Positions 24,380-35,700 of a DNA stretch of 64,000 nucleotides are shown piece after piece. The stretch spans positions 7,458,583 through 7,522,582 of the forward strand of contig CM063258.1 of the NCBI GenBank assembly GCA_032158295.1, in the 5' to 3' direction. A model generated the notes under the pieces. That model was not told the DNA's origin, ran no database searches, and saw only the letters and a program-made list of their open reading frames with translations. Origin of the DNA: Pycnopodia helianthoides (lineage: Eukaryota > Echinodermata > Asteroidea > Forcipulatida > Asteriidae). The translations under genes were made by a program, and so were the position numbers. Numbering within the stretch: the first letter of the stretch is position 1; each line of letters starts with the position of its first letter.

Positions 24380-24480
24380 AATTGTGAGCGCTTTGAGACG
24401 CCCATCAGATGTGACAAAGCGCTACCATGTCTAGAACTATGTATTAGGCCTATTATTATTATTATGATGATGATGATGAA
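24380..24480. repeat. LINE/SINE tail and (ATT)n(GAT)n microsatellite
   Basis: 'gagcgctttgagacgcccat' and 'acaaagcgcta' followed by an (ATT)n(GAT)n run is the usual 3' tail of L2/CR1-type elements. A similar tail is at 51850-51910. Confidence 0.5.
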
Positions 24481-24689
24481 CTCTGATATTAAAAATGCCT
24501 TCGTGGCAACCAAGGTTTATGAAGGCTTACAGAAAAACTGGTCTACCGCAACACGCTCATAATGTGTTTCAATATTTAGGAAAGTGTCACGAGAGCCTCT
24601 CACTCGGGCAGGCCCGGAATTACACGTGGCCTCTGTTGCAAAATGAAAGTGGCCTTATATGGGTTTTGAGGCATTGCATGGTGAGGTAT

Positions 24690-25015
24690 CAATATATATT
24701 CGGTTTGCAGTAACACCATGTGTAAAAAAAAAATATCTACTTGCTGTGTAGATTTGTTCTTTAGAGAACTTGTCTTGCTATAATTTATTCTACTACCGCG
24801 GAGTAGATTTTCGGAGTTCGGGAGACTTCTCAGTTCTGAAAAGAACTGTCCTGCTTATTAACTACTACCTGGGCGGGAGGTAGGAAATTGGCCTGGACTA
24901 CTACTTTAGCTTTGTGGATCGGGGGGACTTCTCGTAATTAACTGCACTGCCGCGGAGTGAGTTCTTTTTGGTCTCAACGTTTCGACTAGCTTGCTCTAGT
25001 CATCGTCAGGACCTG
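24690..25015. mobile_element. Possible Penelope-type terminal fragment
   Basis: The first 230 bp ('tattcggtttgcagtaacac' to 'tttagctttgtggatcgg') recur reversed at about 43430-43665. The right end carries the hammerhead-like motif described separately. No reverse-transcriptase frame is present, so the class rests on that motif only. Confidence 0.4.
24971..25010 (-). ncRNA. Hammerhead-ribozyme-like motif
   Basis: On the minus strand: box CTGACGA (25009-25003), six-bp stem GACTAG (25001-24996) with CTAGTC (24989-24984), then GAAAC (24983-24979). This is the order of the conserved hammerhead core. One extra T sits between the first box and the stem, and I could not identify stem III or the cleavage triplet with confidence. 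Confidence 0.4.
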
Positions 25016-25471
25016 ACTGCATGGGTTTCCCCCTAATGGGGTTGTCCTCCAACATCTAAAACTGAACTTTTCTTCTCATTTCCTATTCATTCAGTTATTG
25101 GCGCTATTTGTGCTGTTGGATAGTGTAATAAAATAAATAATAGAGAACAGTGGGAACAATCACTGGAGTGGCGGTGTGGTTAGACTCTCCCAGGATTGCG
25201 CTCTGTTCTGTAGTCAGGGAGGGGGGGGTGGTAGAATAAAAAACAGGTTTAGCGTCTTAAGCTCATGGTCCTCCCGTTTCCCTTCAAAATCCTCCACTCT
25301 ACGGTGACTCAACACCAAAATGTTTCTGAGACTTGGATCAGAGTGCGATGCCTGTTCCAATGTCAGATTTTAAAGCAAGTTTTAGTCAGGGCCGTCAGTT
25401 TCATTTCCAACAAAGTTGAACAACTTCCTGTATGGGATTCTGGAGGAAATTTACTAATAATGTTTGTTTAT

Positions 25472-25865
25472 ATAGGCAAGGTGAACTTTCGTTATTACTG
25501 TTAAAGAACATGAAAACTTACTTGGTGAAGAGCACTGGAGAGATGTTGTTATTATTAAAACATTGTTAGAAACAACCCCCTTGAAGTAATGTAGTTTTGG
25601 AGAAAGAGGTAATTTTTCACCCACAAATTTATATCTGAGAAGGCATCTTAAACTATGAAAGCACAATTCTATGACACAAACTTATATATTTTCTTGATTA
25701 TTTTCTTGCAACTTCGATGACCAATCGAGCCCAAACTTTCACAGGTTTGTTATTTTGTGCATTATACATTTACTTTGGGACACACCAAGTGAGGGCATTG
25801 GTCTTTGACAATTACCAAAAGGACAATTACCAAAGGACAATTGCCAAAAGTTTACCCTGCCTTTG
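25472..25865. mobile_element. TTAA MITE family A
   Basis: Family-A body with a degraded left end. Near the right end, the 'caattaccaaaagga' motif is repeated three times in tandem. Confidence 0.65.
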
Positions 25866-26159
25866 AAAGTACATGTATTGTATTTGTATACATAAACATG
25901 AGTCATTTGAGTACAGTAGTTGTGTCTAGTTGTATAATTTCCTATTTTAATGTGTGATGTGTATCTTTTTTTTAAGACTAAATTTGGTGAATACTTAGCT
26001 GACAAGGTCAGAAACGTAATTGTAGAGTCTGTAATTTCCTTCATGATGACTAAAAGGCAATAATAAACTGTACATGTACGACAACATGTTTTTACTATGT
26101 ATATCCTGTCGGTAAGTCAGTTTGTCATACACACTGCAGTTTATTACAGAGTATGTGTG

Positions 26160-26400
26160 GAGTGAACCAGCTTGGGCTCAGTGGTTTCTTTCCCTTGCCT
26201 TTCACCTCTAAGGGACCCCGGTTCAAATCCCGACTCAGGCCGGCGCCTTGCATGTGGATTGGGTTTTTCTGTCCCCTACCCGATTTTGTTGTTTTTTTTC
26301 CCTGTTTGGGGTTTTCCTGCCACATCTAAAACTGGGCACTTCTTCTCATCTCCTTTTCATTCTGTTTTTGGGGGCGCTTGCACTGTTGGGTGTGTATTGG
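26160..26400 (+). mobile_element. tRNA-derived SINE, 'ATCTAAAACTG' family, forward copy
   Basis: tRNA-like head ('cagcttgggctcagtgg', B-box 'ccggttcaaatcccgac'), then 'tggattgggtttt', 'ccacatctaaaactg' and a 'cttctcatctcc' tail ending 'gcttgcactgttgg'. Other copies are partial or reversed. Confidence 0.65.
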
Positions 26401-26499
26401 AATAATCCAAAACGTGGTTAAGAGAAGTGATGTCCAAAACATTGACAAAGCGCTTCGGTTTGACATGTTTACAAGATGAAAAGTGATCTAGATCTGGGC

Positions 26500-26665
26500 C
26501 ATATTTCATAGTGCTGCTTAAGCAGAAAACATTTCTGCTAAGCAAACAATCAGTAGGATACCAGTTACAGATGGTACATGTGACATGGTATTATGGCTGG
26601 TAGCCTTACTCTGGTAAACCTCGTTTTTTGTTGTGCTGAGCTACTGGTTGTGCTTTTTTTTTTAA
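26500..26665. repeat. GCTTAAGCAG fold-back element
   Basis: 'tttcatagtgctgcttaagcag' through 'gctggtagccttactctggtaa' to 'gtgctgagctac'. Lies about 75 bp before the EVI5 leader exon. Confidence 0.6.
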
Positions 26666-26741
26666 GTTCTGTGATATTGGGACCCGGAAGGAAAGAACAT
26701 TTTGTTCAACTTAAAATAAATTTTGCTTTCTTTTTAATCAG

Positions 26742-26776
26742 CTGAGTATGCAAGTCATCGAGGCCCCTTGGTAACC
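26742..26776 (+). promoter_or_regulatory. EVI5 5' leader segment with an eight-codon upstream ORF
   Basis: An acceptor-like TTTTTAATCAG ends at 26741, so this leader is probably the end of a spliced 5' UTR. An upstream ATG at 26748 opens a short frame (MQVIEAPW) whose TAA (26772-26774) lies 2 nt before the main ATG. Such spacing would favour reinitiation or repression. A promoter and first non-coding exon are not located. Confidence 0.4.
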
Positions 26777-29700
26777 ATGGCAACAGTATCTGAAGCCAAA
26801 CCCCCACCGGAGTTGAAAGTGAAATTTCAAGACGTTGCGGAAGATGAGAAGGCGACAGTTACAATGGCCGGAGAAACTGAAGAACCAATCGAGTTGCACG
26901 TGAGCGAAGAGGTTTCACCAGTAGAACCTGTGCCGCAGGCAGATGGGGCTATCAGCACCGGTAAGCCTTCAGCGTCGTCGTCAGAGGGCAGTCCCAGACT
27001 GGCGATACAAGTAGCAGGGTCCGGTGAGACAACGGGGACCAGTGATGAGGAGAAAGCCGGCAAGACCAAGCCAAGCGAAAGCACTCTCCCATCGATCAAC
27101 TCCATCACGGGGGAATCCGAGGCAGAGCTTCTGGCCAAGCTGGAGCAAGCAAACAAGTAAGTGGAAGACAGCTTTGCTGGGGACCAATTTATTGATTTAT
27201 TTACACGTACATGTAGCAGGAAAGAATGCTACCTTAATGGATCTGCTTTTAAAAAATTAGTGTGTTACAAAAATATGTTTTTGAGGGTTTTACACAAATT
27301 TGGCAAATAGTTTTCAGTATATTTTGTATTTTGCTGAAAACAAAACATGAAACACTTGTTAAAGTCATGCACTTAAGCACTTAAGCTTTCCCTTTGTCAC
27401 ACCTTTAAAATTCACTAATATCCCATAGCTGCTAACATTTGTTGTCAACAAAATCATATTGGAATGTTAACTCTTGCAGGATTTGCTTTATCAAAAACCT
27501 AAGAGTTTAAATGTGTGTGCAAGGGGTTTACTATGCAGTGTAATTTTAAACTTGTTCAGTGTAAGCCTGCGACTGGTACCCGTGTACCGGGTTCCCATTT
27601 TTCGGTTCCATTACCCCGACAAGAAACCTTTCACCTCACCTTTTTTTTGAAAAAATAAAACACACACGATGTTTCCGATATCGGTGTGTTTTAGGATAGT
27701 TTTTTTTTCTTTCATTTTTTTGGTTCCATTACCCGCCAAGAACCTTTCGCTGCACATTTTAGGGAAAAAGGAAAATCCAAAACCACACAAGATGTTTCCG
27801 ACATCGCAATTAGCTTGCAGACTCTGAGACATAACAGCAATTTCAGCTGCCTCTTGGAGTTTCCAAAGTCCCAGCAGGGATCATTGTGTTAACTTTGATT
27901 ATTTATTGTAAGTCACTAATCCAGTTTGCTTTAAACAAGCAGCGCATTGTGCATTCTAGTTGCAGTTTCTCTCACCTTGGACTGTTTCCAAACATTGATG
28001 TGCTCTCCTAAAGCACAACAAATCTTCTTGGTCGCTTTTCTGTCTTTTATCACTTTAGAAGGCCAAATAAATTTTTTTTTAAACATGTTTAGCGTCCCCA
28101 CCCGCTTCCTTTTAAGAGGCCGCCTCCTCTTTTTTGTTTCCTTTTTCTTTTCTTTTTTTTACGAAAAAAAGGATAAATTTTAACAATCTCTGGCCAAAAA
28201 AATATTATTTTAAAATGAGTAAGATCAGATTTTTAGACTTAAGCACACCAAAAAACACAGAAAAAAACTGACAACCATCTTCAAAAATAGCCTGGCGGCC
28301 ATTTTTTAAAAGTGAAAAAAAATGAAGGCACTCCTCCCTCCTTTTTTAAAAAGGCAGGACGCTAAACATGTTTTTTTTGCAGGAGTTGTTGCTTTCACTT
28401 TCAGTTTACACAATTTTTTCAAACCACTGCCCGGACGCGCCACAATTTGAACTTTCTTTATGCAGAGAGTGTTTGCCCAGCTTAGCTACGAGCCAATGAA
28501 ACATGCCACCTGCATGATCGCCCAAATAAGGAAACCCAAGGTGCACTGTGTGAGCTCACGTGGTTTGCATGTATGAATACATGGTTTATGTTATGTAATG
28601 TACATGTACAGGAACAACTGTGTGTTGCTGCATGTGGTGTGGTTGCATTTTTTCACACGCACAGTAGGCCTATATGAAGGTGTGTGGGTTTTTTTTAAAT
28701 TTCAAAATGGTTGCTGCACTGCTTCAATGTTTCAGGGATGCTTGCACACAACAGGAAAACAGTATCGAACAGGGGACTTTGCTGGAATACTAAACCGGCC
28801 TTCATTTCCCTATGTTGAGGAAGTTCCTTTCAAGTATAGAGGTAGAAAAACTATTTTCAGGCAGTTGAAACGGAGCGACAACTGTAGCGGTTGGATTGGA
28901 TTACAACAGTGGTACATGATTTAAATAACGAAATACAACGTTTTTGACTTAAGTTAGGTAATGTTAAAGGTATTGTACACTTTTGGTAACAGCTCAAAAT
29001 CAGTGTCCACATTTTGTGTGATTAAACATATGCATGAACAAACAAACCTGTGAAAGTTTGAGCTCAATTGGTCATCGAGGTCACGAGAAAATAGTGAAAA
29101 TAGATCTTATGTGTTTTCTGTTTTTTCAAATTATTGCGCGCGATAATTACTATTGTTTTACTCGTTTCTCAGAAACGATAGCATTTTAGGCAGAAATATT
29201 TTAAGGAACCCTTTCTACCATTACTAACTTTCAATCATGTAAGTTATGTGTGAATCTGTGAACATTGTGTTTTTCGATCTTACCAATAGTGTACAGGGCC
29301 TTTAAGTAACTTTTGTTCAAAGTCATCTTAGTTTCTCGTTTTTGTTCATTAATAGAAACTGGATTGATGAATACATAAATCTTAAAATGTTCATTGTCAC
29401 TTTCTAATCATGGAATCACAGATTACAGTTGTATGATACAGATGTACTTTTTTCACATGTGTGCAGAACTGTTTTACGAATGGCCGGCCGGTGGCATGTT
29501 TTGTTCACAGTGGTACTTCCGGGCTGCTTCCACTCAGGTACCCCGGTACCCGACGGGTATTCCCATCGGGCAACCGGGTACCCAACGGGCATTCACTTCC
29601 GGTAACCGGGTACCCAACAGGTATTCACATCGGGTACCCTGGTCTGAAGTTACCTGTGGATGCACAGCACTAGTTCAGTGTACAGCTTTAAACCAAACAG

Positions 29701-32700
29701 CGATAGTCTTTTAGTAAAACCCTACAAAACATCAGTCATAATTTCTCAATGTTTTTTTTTCTCCAAATCCCAGACTTCTTGAGGCTGACGCCAAGTCCCT
29801 CAAGTCCATCACAGACTCGACGAGGTCGTCCAGACGGGGCTCCAACGCCAGCCTGCGCTCGACCGGCTCCACCCTAAGCAACATGAGCAACGTTCAGGTC
29901 CCTTGCTCGGCCATCAACTCCACCTGCGACACACTGGATGATCTTGGGATGCAAGACAAGTGGCTAATCTGGGGGAAGATTGTCAACGATTGGGAGGAAT
30001 ACTCCAAGAAGAAGGCAAAACAACTTAAGGTAGAATTATTTTCTTTTTTACTTGATAATAATGTTTAGAGAAGAATGGGAATTTTTGTTTATACAATTGA
30101 ACCCCAGGCCTGGAACTATGCGGGGACAACTGCCTCTGTTGTTCTTGTTTAAAGCCGTGGTGCCCCTTAAAAGTTCCCCCCCCCCATAGACTTTAAGATT
30201 TCCCAATGGAAGTGCCCTTTGCAAACTGAAAATGGCCTTGCCCTTTCAAAGATGAAATTCCTACTTCGGAGTGGACCAATCATAACACAGATATGGAAAG
30301 CTTACGTTACTAGTACATGTTTATCCAATGAAACCATTGGGCCTGTACTACCAGTGCCTGTCTTTATCCTTGCGAATAAAGACAGGGGACCTGGGGTCGA
30401 TTTCACAAAGCACTAAGATTCATCTTAAGATGAGTTATCAGTATTACCATAGTGATTTGTATTGTGACATCACTCTTTGCTAAGCAACTGCGATGGATTT
30501 GCAGTTACGATCAGTCTGAACTCTTTGTGAAATCGAGCCCTGGGCCCAATTTCATACAGCTGCATAAGCAGAAATTATTGCTTAACAATTGTCTGCTAAG
30601 CAGAAATGAGCAGGATACCAGTCACAAATTGTACATGTGACATGGTAATTTGGCTGGTAACCTTATTCTGGTAAGCATAATTTTGTTGTGCTTAGCTACT
30701 TTTTGTGCTTAAGCAGCTCTATGAAATTGGGCCCAGTCTATACTATACTGTGCCTGATCATGTACACTGTACACCTTTCGATATGAACTAAAACCACTGA
30801 TTAAAAATATCAACTGGCCAAGGTTATTTTGAGTGGGAGAACTTTTGTAATGAAATCCATGATTAGCTACCTAAAATGGACCTGAATGTTTTACTTGTGT
30901 AGCTGAACAAAAGTGAAGCTAAACTTGATCTAGTTTGATAGAGCATGGAGGAAGGAAGTAGAGCTGCTAACATGGGAAAACATAGTTGCTTTATAACCAC
31001 TTCGGGTCGGTGTTTCCAAAAATGTTCTGTGCTCACCCGCAATGTGTTTTTTGGGGGGGGAACTGTTTGGAGCATCATTAGAGAAATGCCACAAAATTAC
31101 ATTCTGAAATCCAAAGGGTATAAGTTTTGAGGTAAACACTGAGAATTGTTGAGCTTTGAACAACTTGGAAAGGTTCCTAGCACCAAGAGCATGTTTGTTT
31201 GGTTTTGTTTGTTTATTGATTGATTTTTGTTGTTGATTTGTTTTGTTTGTTTGTTCAAGGTATTATACCGGACTGGTAAGGATTAAAAACATTGTTTATT
31301 ATTTTTTAGTATGATTATGAAGTTCACACTAAAACAAATATTTGTGTGAAAAATATTCCCTCTGAAATAAAGTCATATTCCAGAAAACTGTACCTGAAAA
31401 CCTTAACAAATTACAGCAGCTGATTTCAGCTGTTGCAATCACTATTAAGGACATTGTGTTTACATGCTGAAAACTATGCATGGTTTTTTCACTATTTTCT
31501 CCTCACTCAAACAACGGATTAAGCCCATTTGTTCACAGGTTTGTTATATATGGTTGATCACCCAAAACATGAGCATTGTCTGCAACTCTATTATCAGCTG
31601 TCCTGTACCAATCCTGTATAATACCTTTAAAGGGAAGGTATACGATTGGTAATCACTCTAAAAAATGTATGCAATAAAAACTCACTTGGTTAGAAGTACA
31701 GCAACTTTCGATAGTATAAAGGATTTTGAGAAATATTTCCATTAAAAATAATATGGATATGGAAAAAGATTTTTATCCCCAAAAATTTGAATCTGAGAAA
31801 CGTTTTTGTCAGAAACATTTCTCAGCTTGTGTATTCCTATTAGGAAATATGCTTCATGCGTGGACAAAGCCGCTCCAGATTTTTGGCGATATCTCAAAAA
31901 CGCTACCACCTTTTGAAGTGAAATTTTTACAGGTTAGTTTTATTGTATATATCTACATTTATATAGAATTAAAACAACCGAACAATTCCAAAAACCAAAG
32001 GTATACTTTGTTTTTAAGTTTAGGTGTTAGAACTCATTTATTAAGAAAACTATTGACACTCTCTCATCAGGAGTTGGTCCGGCTAGGCATCCCACACCAC
32101 TTCAGGGGTATAGCGTGGCAGTTGCAGTGCAACGCTTTCCACTCGCCCCTGAGGGACAAATACGCAGAGTATCTGAAGATGACATCGCCGTGTGAGAAGG
32201 TCATCCGCAGGGACATTGCCAGGACGTACCCGGAGCACGATTTCTTCAAGGAAAAAGACGGGCCGGGGCAGGAGACCTTGTTTAATGTTATGAAGGTTTG
32301 TAGGGGGAGGGAGAGGGGTGGCATTGAAGAGTCCCCTTTGTGTTGTTTCCAAGAAGGGCCTTGGCCCAATTCCATGAAGCTGTTAAAGCAGAGAATACTG
32401 CTTTAAAAATTTCTTTGCTAAGCTGAAAATTTTGGCTGGTAATCTGTTTCTGCAAAGCAAGATTTTTCTGTACTTTTTCTGCAAGTTTTTGTGCTTTCAT
32501 GCATTGTGTAATTTGGCCCCTCTGACTACACCTGTTCATAAGTATTCCTGAAATCGTCGCAACTCTTTAGGAATATGCAGCACCAGGAACAGAATGGGCG
32601 CTTGAGTTGCTACTCATTCACCTTTACCCTTGCAGGGACTCGTTTACTCATGAGTGTTAAGAAGCAATTATAGTGAAGTGGGCGAAAAAGACCCTGATAG

Positions 32701-35700
32701 GATTCGAACCCATCCCACACTCGATGACACGGACACAAGAACATTTCTGTTTGGCGTGACAGATCACTCAACCACTTGACCTGACCTGACCTGACCTGAC
32801 CTGACCTGACCTGACCTGACCTGACCTGACCTGACCTGACCTGACCTGACCTGACTTGGTGCTCAACTTGATTATCGTGTTTACATGCTGAAAATTGTGC
32901 ACCCCCCTTTTCACCTTTTCTGGCTTGTGCTCCACTGGAAGACATCCACAGAGGAACTTTATTATTGGAGCAAACGCCATGAGCACTTTCCTGGATACCG
33001 GTGCTATAGAAGACCCCATTATTATTATTATTTATTATTATTTATTATCTGTTATCTGTATTGAATTGAAATCACTCCCCAACTCCACAACTCTAGTTTC
33101 TAGTCTGACCCTAACATGCCTTTTCTGGATTTGTTTCTTTTTCTGCAGGCGTATTCAATTCATGACCGGGAGGTGGGCTACTGCCAGGGATGTGGATTTA
33201 TAGTCGGACTTCTACTCATGCAGGTGAGTGAAAGACCTATCTTTTGTTGACCAACAAACCGCGCTGGTTGGCATGGAGGGCCGAATATTAGCATAACAGT
33301 CAATCGCGGGTACAGATGTTGTGACCAAATTCAACATTTCTGCAAACTTTCAATAAACAAAAACTTTCAAATACACATCTTATGATTGGTTGCTTTGTTT
33401 CAAACAAATTCAACACTATTTTTGAGTCATTGTGTAACATTGGCTATTTGTTTTTGTTCTGCATTTATAGCTTCCCATAGTTTTCCAACCTTGGTTGGCA
33501 ACAAACTTGGGTTGTGACGTTGCAAAAGAATGGTCTATACTCTTCCTATAACAACAACCATTTTCAGGGCTCAAAAGTACCCGGAGGCCATTAGCCATTT
33601 TGAGATTTTGGTGGACATAACACTATGACACTATTAGGTTTGGGTAAATCTGTCTGTATACACCCAAACCATACAGTGCACTCCTATAGTGTCCACCATA
33701 CAACAAAAAGGCTAATGGCCTTTGTTGCCCCTGGTCTTGGCCTTGGTGCCCCTTCAAACATTTCCCATAGATTGTCCTATGGAAGTGCCCTTTGCAAACT
33801 GAAAATGGCCTTGCCCTCTCAAGAGGATGACGTTCCAGGCCTGCATTTTGGGGGCTCAAATTTGGAAGGAGGGGTAATCCACAATACAACAGGGCTTTGT
33901 ATCTCAACATTTTTACTGGACCAAAAAAGATTTTTCACAAGACCAGAATCAAAATGAGGAAAACAAATATCTGCACAGATTTTGTTTAAACAAGCACTAA
34001 GGGATGATTTATCTCATTTGTCTTATGGCATGTATGGGTAAGACATCAATAACCAACAGAATTGAAAGATATTTATCGGATGCAAAGTCAAGGCTTGAAA
34101 AAATTTTTTGTTTAATTAAAGATGCACGGTAAAGGAATATTCTTTCAAAAAACACAAGATAGACGGACTTGTCCAGTCGTGAGTTTACTCTCCCGACTCT
34201 GAGATTGCCAGCCTCGGGCCTGAGGGTCCAGTGTAAATGCCCAGCCCTGATCTTATGGTGTTAGTCTAGATCTAACAAGGCTTGAATTTTGACAGAGGCT
34301 CTGCCAAATTGAGCCTTCTCCGTTTGTGCCCCCAAGCTTTGGAACAATCCCCCATCATCATACCTGATTCTCCAACTCTGAACACTTTCAAAACTAGATT
34401 AAAGACTTACCTATTTAATTCAACTTCATGATTGCTTTCTTTGATGTTTATAAGCTATTGTTTATATATATAATCTTTTGTAAAGCGCTTAGAAACACTT
34501 TGTATGAAGCGCTACAGTTGTTTATTATTTATTATTATTATACATTCACAAGACCAAATAATTTCCTTCTCTTTAAAACCACTTCATGTCGTTCTTCTTT
34601 TGTGTGCCTCTGTGTAAAGTATATTGGTATTATTGGTTTAAAACTTACATGGATTTTTCAATAGAAAACTATATTTTTCTTAGGTATCTTTTTTGCCCAA
34701 ACGAAACTGTTTTCCAGTGAAAGGTGTTGTTTTTTTTAATTTTTAGATGCCTGAGGAAGAAGCATTCTGCGTGCTGGTCAAACTGATGCAGGATTATAGG
34801 TTACGAGAGCTCTTCAAACCCAGCATGGCCGAGCTCGGCTTGTGTATGTTTCAACTAGAATGCATGATCCAGGTAAGACTCATTTCTACCTTTTACCTAT
34901 GTAAGATCTGCAGGTGGACAGTTAATAATAATAATAATAATAATAATATGGAGCGTTTATATAGCGCTATACCAAGAACAGAGCACTTTATTACAGGAAA
35001 CGAGAACAAAAACAGTTCCATTGTCACTCATTTTACATTGGCCACAGGTATAAGAACTCTAGTTTCCTGAGCTGTCGTTGAGAAATTTTTAAGTTGAGAT
35101 TTTCAATTTCATTGTATCAAGTCAAGACAAACTTCTTCTTTTTTTAAACCAATTTCGAAGAGCTGCTTAAGCGCAAAAAGTAGCTAGGCACAAGATCATG
35201 CTTACCAGAGTAAGGTTACCAGCCAAAACACCATGTCACATGTACATTCTGTGACGGGGATCCTGCTTATTTTTGCTCAGCAGAAGTGCTAAGCATAATG
35301 TTCTGCTTAAGCAGCTCCGTGAAATCGGGCCCAGACTGATTGTAGATCTCTAGTGCTCAATGTACAGTGTAACATCAGTGCCCACTTTCTTAGAGCCGCT
35401 TAAGCAACAAATATTGCCTGACGGATTTCGGCTAAGCACAAACGAGCAGGAGACCAGTCACAAATGGTGTATATGGTATGACTGGTAACCTTTTTCTGGT
35501 GAGCGCAATTGTTTTGTGCCTTGCAAAATTGTGTGCTTCAGCAATGGACAGTGCAAGTCTTGCGCATATCAACAACGAGAAAAAAAACTCGGAACAAAAA
35601 CTATGTTTTCCTATGAAATCAAATCTTCTTTTTAAATTATATTAAATACAAAATTCTTGAAAATAAAAATACCAATAGCAAGTTGTGATAAATAAAATTT

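Noticed and set aside
26827..27156. Antisense 109-codon frame over EVI5 exon 1
   Set aside because: Shadow of a GC-richer true coding exon. No domain, and the sense frame matches the EVI5 family.
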